Shown here: one piece after another, positions 58,758-64,000 of the stretch
How the letters are laid out: each line of letters begins with the position of its first letter
How positions within the stretch are numbered: position 1 is the first letter of the stretch
NCBI RefSeq assembly: GCF_003201815.1
Contig: NZ_QJKB01000001.1
Coordinates: 1,178,001 to 1,242,000, forward strand
Source: Undibacterium pigrum
GTDB lineage: Bacteria > Pseudomonadota > Gammaproteobacteria > Burkholderiales > Burkholderiaceae_D
Length of the DNA stretch: 64,000 nt
Reading direction: 5' to 3'
Made by a program: the position numbers and the translations under genes
The notes under the pieces: model-generated
Databases searched by the model: none
Seen by the model: the letters and a program-made list of their open reading frames with translations, nothing else
What the model was told of the DNA's origin: nothing

Positions 58758-58958
58758 TCAGTGTGGTTTGGGTCGTTCGCAACGGGCATCCAGATAAGCT
58801 TGCGCTAATTGCTCCCATCCCTCGCCTGGCGAAGTCTGGGAACAAGTGACATGGGCATTGAGTTTGCTACGCCATTTATACCAGGAGGCAGGTTCGGCAT
58901 TGCTGAGCGTGACGACCAATAACATGTTCAGCAGCAAACATTTTCTGAATACGCTCAT
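58758..58958 (-). CDS. Small secreted protein of unknown function
   Basis: The 66-residue product has a signal peptide (MSVFRKCLLLNMLLVVTLSN, cut after NAEPA or close to it). A short mature part has two Cys (HVTCSQTSPGEGWEQ and DARCERP) that could pair. Start at 58958 has GAGGG 8 nt upstream; two earlier ATGs are within 15 nt. I do not recognise a named family. It lies between the palindromic element and ribB, on the ribB strand. Confidence 0.6.
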   Translation of the reverse strand: MSVFRKCLLLNMLLVVTLSNAEPASWYKWRSKLNAHVTCSQTSPGEGWEQLAQAYLDARCERPKPH

Positions 58959-59003
58959 AGTCATCACCCTCATTAGCCTTTGTGATCAATACAATAAAGA
59001 ATA

Positions 59004-59696
59004 CTACACTGTGGCTGATGCCCGGTAACTGGCCAGTTCATCGATAGTCAGTATCACAATATCGTGGGTCACTGCGTATTCTATGATTTGCGCACCTTTA
59101 GCCATGCTGCCATCCGGGTTCATCAGTTCACACAATACCGCTGCTGGTGACAAGCCCGCCATGATAGCCAAATCAACTGAACCCTCAGTATGTCCGCGCC
59201 GGCTGAGTACGCCACCGGGAGCCGCACGCAAAGGGAAGACATGGCCAGGCCGGGCCAAATCCTCAGGTTTGGCATCTGCTGCAATGGCAGTCAGAATGGT
59301 GGTAACGCGATCAGCCGCAGAAACACCTGTCGTCACACCTTGTTTGGCTTCTATTGACACAGTGAAAGCCGTGCCATAGCGGCTTTCATTATGGCTGACC
59401 ATGGGTGGTAAATCGAGTTGCTGCAGCTTGTCGTCTGTCAGGCACAAGCACACGATGCCACTGCAATCGCGTATCAGCCTGGCCATGGATTCAATAGTGA
59501 TTTTTTCTGCGGCGACGATGAGGTCAGCCTCGTTTTCCCGGTCAAAGTCATCCATGAGCAATACAGGACGGCCAAGACGCAGGTCTGCCAGTGCCCTGGA
59601 CAGGCGTTGATCAAATGGACTAAGGGATAATATTTCCGGCTGGGCGGAAATGGAGAATGGAACAGCAGTACTAATATTACTAATAGTATTCAACAT
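59004..59696 (-). CDS. ribB: 3,4-dihydroxy-2-butanone-4-phosphate synthase
   Basis: RibB turns ribulose-5-phosphate into 3,4-dihydroxy-2-butanone-4-phosphate plus formate, one of the two branches to riboflavin. The 230-residue protein has a 25-residue leader. The core motifs follow: [20 protein letters not shown] with the acidic metal site, [37 protein letters not shown] and [17 protein letters not shown]. No GTP cyclohydrolase II domain follows, so it is monofunctional. Start at 59696 because 59 upstream in-frame codons run through the riboswitch. The riboswitch in its leader predicts repression by FMN. Confidence 0.95.
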   Translation of the reverse strand: MLNTISNISTAVPFSISAQPEILSLSPFDQRLSRALADLRLGRPVLLMDDFDRENEADLIVAAEKITIESMARLIRDCSGIVCLCLTDDKLQQLDLPPMVSHNESRYGTAFTVSIEAKQGVTTGVSAADRVTTILTAIAADAKPEDLARPGHVFPLRAAPGGVLSRRGHTEGSVDLAIMAGLSPAAVLCELMNPDGSMAKGAQIIEYAVTHDIVILTIDELASYRASATV

Positions 59697-59810
59697 AATG
59701 AAACGCTCCGGCAAAAGTAAATGTGCAAAAGACGTTTCAGGGAGCAAAAAAACGAATAGCCAGACGCAAGCGCCCATGGTTTTCACCATAGGTGCTTTAC
59801 ATGAGGCGCA

Positions 59811-59992
59811 TCTTCTCTCATCCGGACTATGACCGTCGGCCCTGGAATCACACCAGATCTGCTGACCTTGCAAACTGCTGCAAACTTGCTACAGCCGTTT
59901 TTATTGCAAGCGCTCGCGGGCTTGTTCAGTGTATTGCCAAAGCAATATTATGAATTTACCGCCGGTGGGGAATTGCACCCCGCCCTGAAGAC
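59811..59992 (-). promoter_or_regulatory. FMN riboswitch (RFN element) controlling ribB
   Basis: On the minus strand the element starts TCTTCAGGGCGGGGTGCAAT. It continues with CCCCACCGGCGGTAA, AGCCCGCGAGCG, GGTCAGCAGATCTGGTGTGA, TTCCAGGGCCGACGGTCATA and closes with GTCCGGATGAGAGAAGA. All conserved RFN segments are present in order and the closing stem TCTTC/GAAGA pairs. The variable arm between GCGAGCG and GGTCAGCAGAT is long, about 48 nt. The ribB start lies about 115 nt downstream, room for an expression platform. Confidence 0.95.
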
Positions 59993-60022
59993 GTACAACC
60001 TGCCGACATATTCGGCAATTGA

Positions 60023-60028
60023 ATTATA
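60023..60028 (-). promoter_or_regulatory. Candidate -10 element of the ribB transcript
   Basis: On the minus strand TATAAT lies about 31 nt upstream of the start of the FMN riboswitch. The -35 region (near CAAGCA) is weak. Confidence 0.45.
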
Positions 60029-60394
60029 CGCAAAAATAAAATTGCTGCTTGAACATGCTGTATAAGACTATGCGACGAATTCACTACATACGAAAAACAG
60101 ATATCAACATAAGAATTATTGAAAATATTGCTTGAATTGCCTCGCATTTCCGCATGGCAACATCTATGCTTGTTTTTAAAGAAGTTTCCCGGCCGTCTAT
60201 TTTTTCGTGTCGATATATTCCTGATCAGATGCACATGCATTTCTCAAACAAGGCCGCGCCCAAAAAAAAACACATCAAAAGCGCAAGCTTTCTTGCATAA
60301 ATTGTCTCTTAAATAATTTATTTTGTTTTTACGAATTAAACTAAAGGCAATATCAGTCCAGCGATTTTGCATATGTCAAATACGTATATAAGCA

Positions 60395-60434
60395 AATGAA
60401 TACTAAGTAGTTTGGAATAAAGCCGGTATTCATT
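60395..60434 (+). promoter_or_regulatory. 9-bp inverted repeat upstream of the sulfur operon
   Basis: AATGAATAC at 60395-60403 and GTATTCATT at 60426-60434 are perfect complements with a 22-bp spacer. They end 30 bp before the TauE start. A LysR-type (CysB-like) activator site is possible; that is inference from position only. Confidence 0.4.
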
Positions 60435-60463
60435 ACGATGCACCTACTTTGCGCGAGGGCGAA

Positions 60464-61237
60464 ATGACGTTGACCTATATATTTTCGGGATTTGCAGTGG
60501 GCACTCTGGTCGGTCTTACCGGCGTGGGTGGTGGCTCGCTGATGACCCCCCTGCTTACTTTGCTGTTCGGCGTATCACCGACAGTGGCAGTGGGCACCGA
60601 TCTCGCCTTTGCCTCTATTACCAAGGCTACAGGTACTTTTACCCATAGACTGCGCGGCACGGTAGAGTGGCATGTGGTTCGCCTGCTATGCTATGGTGCC
60701 TTGCCAGCAGCAGTGGTCGCGACCCTGTTTCTCAAAAATTTTGGTGCACTGGACAAGGAAATTGGCCAGCTGATACGCTATTCCATTGCTGTCTCGGTTT
60801 TGCTGACCGTGGTGGCCTTGCTGTTTAAAGGCAAGATGCTGAACTGGCTGAACAAGCATCCTGAAAAGCAATTACAAGGTAAAAACCTGGCGATTGCGAC
60901 CATTGTTTCAGGTGCGGTACTGGGCACACTGGTGACCATTTCTTCCATCGGAGCTGGTGCGATTGGCGCAACTTTACTGGTCATGCTGTATCCACGCATG
61001 TCTGCCGCGCATATCGCCGGTACAGATATCGCCTATGCTGTACCTTTGACGGCCATCGCTGCCTTCGGTCACTGGTGGCTGGGTTCGATAGACTGGGTTT
61101 TGCTGGGCAGCCTCTTGATAGGTTCCTTGCCTGGAATTACTTTGGGTTCGATGGCAGCCCGTGCAGTACCGGAAAAATTTTTACGTGGCCTGTTGGCAAC
61201 CACCCTGACTTTGGTTGCTGCCAAGCTTGTCCTCTGA
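60464..61237 (+). CDS. TauE/SafE-family sulfite/sulfonate exporter
   Basis: The 257-residue inner-membrane protein has about eight helices in two TauE repeats. The first has TLVGLTGVGGGSLMTPLLTLLFG and VAVGTDLAFASITKATG. The second has GTLVTISSIGAGAIGATLLV and AAHIAGTDIAYAVPLTA. Start at 60464 has GAGGG 4 nt upstream; a TTG five codons earlier is less likely. It lies 49 bp before the sulfite reductase gene, so a role in sulfur-anion transport (sulfate or sulfite) is supported by context. Confidence 0.9.
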   Translation: MTLTYIFSGFAVGTLVGLTGVGGGSLMTPLLTLLFGVSPTVAVGTDLAFASITKATGTFTHRLRGTVEWHVVRLLCYGALPAAVVATLFLKNFGALDKEIGQLIRYSIAVSVLLTVVALLFKGKMLNWLNKHPEKQLQGKNLAIATIVSGAVLGTLVTISSIGAGAIGATLLVMLYPRMSAAHIAGTDIAYAVPLTAIAAFGHWWLGSIDWVLLGSLLIGSLPGITLGSMAARAVPEKFLRGLLATTLTLVAAKLVL

Positions 61238-61286
61238 CTCTGTTTGCAATCGCGTACTTACAGACGCATTTTATGGGTAATTAAAG

Positions 61287-62993
61287 ATGTATCGTTACGA
61301 CCAGCACGATCACCAAATCATCAAGGAACGTATTGCGCAATTCCGTGACCAGGTTAGCCGCCGGCTTTCGAATGAATTGAGCGAAGATGAATTCCGTATT
61401 TTGCGTTTGCAAAACGGCCTGTATATGCAGCGTCACGCCTATATGCTGCGGGTGGCAGTGCCTTACGGTATGCTGTCGTCGAATCAGGTACGCAAGTTTG
61501 CCCATATTGCCCGCAAATATGATCGTGGCTATGGTCACTTTACGACGCGTCAGAATATCCAGTACAACTGGATCAATCTGGAAGACACACCAGATATCCT
61601 GGAAGAACTGGCATCTGTAGAAATGCATGCCATCCAGACTTCTGGCAACTGCATGCGCAATATTACTTCAGATGAATTCGCCGGCGTAGCTGCCGATGAA
61701 GTGATAGACCCACGTGCCTATGCAGAAATCTTGCGTCAATGGACCACCTTCCATCCTGAGTTTGCCTACCTCCCGCGCAAGTTCAAGATTGCCATCAATG
61801 GTGCAAAAGAAGACCGCGCCGCGATTGCAGTACACGATATTGGCCTGACTGTAGTACACAATGAAGCTGGCGAAGTCGGCTTTAAAGTCATGGTCGGTGG
61901 TGGTATGGGCCGCACGCCTATCCTGGGTAGCGTGATACGTGATTTCCTGCCGTGGAAGCATGTCATGACTTACCTGGAAGCGATATTGCGTATCTACAAC
62001 CAGTACGGTCGTCGCGACAATATCTACAAAGCCCGTATCAAGATCTTGGTGAAAGCCATAGGTGCAGAAGATTTCGCGCGTCAGGTAGAAGAAGAGTGGC
62101 AAGATATAAAAGACGGCCCAGCCACTTTGACTGAAGCAGAATTGAAACGCGTGGCCAGCTATTTCACAACGCCAGACTATGAAAGCCTGCCAGCGCAAGA
62201 TGCCGCTTATGAGCAGCATCTGCAAGACAATAAGTCTTTCGCCAACTGGGTCAAGCGCAATGTCAAACCACATAAAGTGGCTGGATATTCAGCTGTGGTA
62301 CTTTCGCTGAAAAAACCTGGTGTACCGCCTGGCGATGCCAGTTCTGAGCAGCTGGATTTTATTGCCAATCTGGCTGATCAATACAGCTTTGGCGAACTGC
62401 GTGTCACACATGAGCAAAACCTGGTGCTGGCGGACGTTAAAGTCGCTGACTTGTTCAACGTATGGCAAGAAGCCAAGGCGCATGGCCTGGCAACACCAAA
62501 TATCGGTTTGCTGACCGACATGATCTGCTGCCCAGGTGGTGACTTCTGCGCGCTGGCGAATGCCAAATCCATCCCCATCGCGCTGGATATCACGGACCGC
62601 TTCAACGACCTTGATTACCTGCATGATATTGGCGACATAGAATTGAATATGTCTGGCTGTATCAACGCCTGCGGCCATCACCATGTCGGCAATATCGGCA
62701 TTTTGGGTGTGGATAAAGACGGTAGCGAGTTTTACCAGGTGTCCATTGGTGGAGCTCAGGGTAATAGCTCAGCCATAGGCAAGATCATAGGCCCGTCTTT
62801 CGCTGCTGGACAAATGCCTGAAGTAATAGACCGCATCATTCAGGTATATGTGCGCGACCGTCTCGAAAACGAACGTTTCATCGATACAGCGCAACGCCTG
62901 GGTATCGCGCCATTCAAGGAATTTGTGTATGCAACGCCGATACGTACCAATGAGCATCATGGCGAAGACGCCGGTACTGCTGTCAGCTACTGA
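61287..62993 (+). CDS. cysI: Assimilatory sulfite reductase hemoprotein subunit (CysI type)
   Basis: This siroheme/4Fe-4S enzyme reduces sulfite to sulfide (nitrite is the related substrate of the family). The 568-residue protein has ferredoxin-like and catalytic halves. It shows GHFTTRQNIQYNW, the RNIT-type segment GNCMRNITSDEFAG and a VMVGGGMGRTP loop. The cluster ligands are TDMICCPGGDFCALA and NMSGCINACGHHHVGNIGI, giving the expected Cys-X5-Cys and Cys-X3-Cys. Context with DUF934 and CysH supports sulfite over nitrite. ATG at 61287. Confidence 0.94.
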   Translation: MYRYDQHDHQIIKERIAQFRDQVSRRLSNELSEDEFRILRLQNGLYMQRHAYMLRVAVPYGMLSSNQVRKFAHIARKYDRGYGHFTTRQNIQYNWINLEDTPDILEELASVEMHAIQTSGNCMRNITSDEFAGVAADEVIDPRAYAEILRQWTTFHPEFAYLPRKFKIAINGAKEDRAAIAVHDIGLTVVHNEAGEVGFKVMVGGGMGRTPILGSVIRDFLPWKHVMTYLEAILRIYNQYGRRDNIYKARIKILVKAIGAEDFARQVEEEWQDIKDGPATLTEAELKRVASYFTTPDYESLPAQDAAYEQHLQDNKSFANWVKRNVKPHKVAGYSAVVLSLKKPGVPPGDASSEQLDFIANLADQYSFGELRVTHEQNLVLADVKVADLFNVWQEAKAHGLATPNIGLLTDMICCPGGDFCALANAKSIPIALDITDRFNDLDYLHDIGDIELNMSGCINACGHHHVGNIGILGVDKDGSEFYQVSIGGAQGNSSAIGKIIGPSFAAGQMPEVIDRIIQVYVRDRLENERFIDTAQRLGIAPFKEFVYATPIRTNEHHGEDAGTAVSY

Positions 62994-63010
62994 AATTAAG
63001 AAAGTGCATC

Positions 63011-63532
63011 ATGCGAGAAATTATTAAAGATAAAGCCATCGTCAGCGACGACTGGACAGTGCTGCGTCTGACCGAGAATGAAACACCGGATGCCGTCAGC
63101 GTACCCGCAGGCAAAGTCATCATCCCTCTGAAGGTATGGTTGCTGCAACGCGAAAGCCTGTTGAACCGTACGGATATCGCCGTCTGGTTCAGCAGTGATG
63201 AACAGGCGAAAGAATTAAAAGAAGATATCAGTCGCTTTAGTTTGCTGGCAGTGGACTTTCCTAAATTTGCTGATGGCCGCGGTTACTCCATCGCCTATAA
63301 CCTGCGCTCACGTTTCAACTTTACTGGTGAATTGCGCGCTATCGGCGATGTCTTGCGCGACCAGTTGTTTTACATGCAGCGCGTCGGCTTCAATGCCTTT
63401 GCCACTCGTGAAGACAAGAATATCCACGATGCAATCAAGGGTCTGACTGATTTTTCTGAAAAATACCAGACCTCCTGGGATGAAAAAAATCCCCTGTTCC
63501 GCCGTGCGGAGCGCACTGGAGCAGAGGCATGA
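63011..63532 (+). CDS. DUF934 sulfur-assimilation accessory protein
   Basis: The 173-residue protein belongs to DUF934, found next to cysI and cysH in many beta- and gammaproteobacteria. It has VIIPLKVWLLQRESLLNRTDIAVWFSSDE, FPKFADGRGYSIAYNLRSRFNFTGELRAIGDVLRDQLFYMQRVGFNAF, and a polar end. No catalytic motif is evident; a role in electron supply or assembly of the sulfite reductase is inferred from context. Its stop overlaps the cysH start (ATGA). Confidence 0.9.
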   Translation: MREIIKDKAIVSDDWTVLRLTENETPDAVSVPAGKVIIPLKVWLLQRESLLNRTDIAVWFSSDEQAKELKEDISRFSLLAVDFPKFADGRGYSIAYNLRSRFNFTGELRAIGDVLRDQLFYMQRVGFNAFATREDKNIHDAIKGLTDFSEKYQTSWDEKNPLFRRAERTGAEA

Positions 63533-64000
63533 GTGATTTTCAGGAGCGCCTTGCAGCAACACAGGCTATATTGGAGAGAATCGCTGATGATTTTGAACCA
63601 GCCGTATTTGCTTCCAGTCTGGCGGCAGAAGATATGGTATTGACTGACCTGATCTTGCGCAAGAAATTGAATATCACGATCTTCTCGCTGGAAACCGGAC
63701 GCCTGCATGCAGAAACCCTGGGCATGCTCGATAAAGTCAAAGAGACCTATGGCACAGAAATCAAGTTGTTCAAGCCTGATGCAACCGCAGTAGAAAATTA
63801 TGTCAGCCAGCATGGCAAAAATGCGTTTTACGACAGCGTGGAAATGCGCAAGGAATGCTGCCGCATACGCAAGGTAGAGCCGCTGAAACGTGCCCTGGCA
63901 GGCAACAAGGCCTGGGTCACAGGCCAGCGCCGTGCGCAGTCTGCAACACGTACTGAACTGGCGATACAGGAAGATGATGCAACACATGGCCTGCAAAAGT
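63529..64000 (+). CDS. cysH: Adenylyl-/phosphoadenylyl-sulfate reductase, C-terminus cut by window edge
   Basis: The enzyme reduces APS (or PAPS) to sulfite with thioredoxin or glutaredoxin. About 157 codons are visible. The start MSDFQERLAATQAILERIAD overlaps the DUF934 stop by 4 nt. FASSLAAEDMVLTDLIL is the nucleotide-binding loop and IFSLETGRLHAETLGMLDKV is a family segment. RKECCRIRKVEPLKRAL carries the Cys pair of the 4Fe-4S cluster, which marks the APS-type reductase rather than the E. coli PAPS type. The second Cys pair and C-terminus are outside the window. Confidence 0.93.
   Translation, partial: MSDFQERLAATQAILERIADDFEPAVFASSLAAEDMVLTDLILRKKLNITIFSLETGRLHAETLGMLDKVKETYGTEIKLFKPDATAVENYVSQHGKNAFYDSVEMRKECCRIRKVEPLKRALAGNKAWVTGQRRAQSATRTELAIQEDDATHGLQK

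Larger units (their letters stand above)
59993..60463. other. Spacer between ribB leader and the sulfur operon
   Basis: About 470 bp, AT-rich. It holds the ribB promoter region (minus), a hairpin GCCGA/TCGGC at 60002-60016 just after the ribB -10, and a 9-bp inverted repeat upstream of the sulfur operon. No gene is recognised. Confidence 0.6.

Overview
The window looks like a core chromosomal segment of a betaproteobacterium of the Burkholderiales, most likely Oxalobacteraceae and close to Undibacterium. This is inferred from gene order and protein style, not from a database search. Supporting blocks are rlmE-ftsH-folP-glmM with a divergent yhbY, carA-carB-greA, rimP-nusA-infB-rbfA-truB, aat-bpt-pyrD, and a sulfite reductase-DUF934-APS reductase operon. 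No prophage, plasmid genes, CRISPR array or complete insertion sequence is present.

Layout. Positions 1-10.3 kb hold a mostly minus-strand housekeeping block: glmM (cut by the window edge), folP, ftsH, rlmE, divergent yhbY, then greA, carB and carA. Positions 10.5-16.2 kb carry small metabolic and envelope genes: a GlcG/HbpS-like protein, a secreted NlpC/P60 peptidase, a patatin lipoprotein, a lipoprotein 5'-nucleotidase and a Sel1-repeat lipoprotein. Positions 16.2-21.9 kb form a signalling cluster: a REC-PAS regulator, a CHASE3-PAS-PAS hybrid kinase and two tandem Crp/Fnr paralogues with a perfect 20-bp palindrome between them. At 22.1-24.3 kb is the most unusual gene, a cytoplasmic trypsin-like protease fused to a NUC1-type DNA/RNA nuclease. 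tRNA-His, a Spy/CpxP-like gene, dusA, a cupin, DUF1294, an amidohydrolase, a U32 protease-like tRNA hydroxylation protein and an EamA transporter follow.

Positions 30.9-42.6 kb are the translation and transcription block: typA, truB, rbfA, infB, nusA, rimP, then rluB and scpB. Positions 43-50.6 kb carry a VOC protein, a chemoreceptor, an acyltransferase, a secreted S1-like protease, initiator tRNA-fMet, a zinc-ribbon NUDIX hydrolase and an ammonium transporter. Positions 50.8-58.1 kb hold aat, bpt, pyrD, an aldo/keto reductase, a secreted cyclophilin, YiaA/B, an acidic repeat protein and a PRMT-like methyltransferase. A 271-bp palindromic element with terminal inverted repeats follows. Then come ribB under an FMN riboswitch and the start of the assimilatory sulfate operon (TauE, CysI-type reductase, DUF934, CysH), which leaves the window at its right edge.

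Most of the window is ordinary. The points that merit follow-up are the protease-nuclease fusion, the PRMT-like enzyme, the palindromic mobile-type repeat with a degraded second copy at 47.5 kb, the tRNA-His anticodon-arm duplicate upstream of dusA, and several overlapping promoter and hairpin arrangements.
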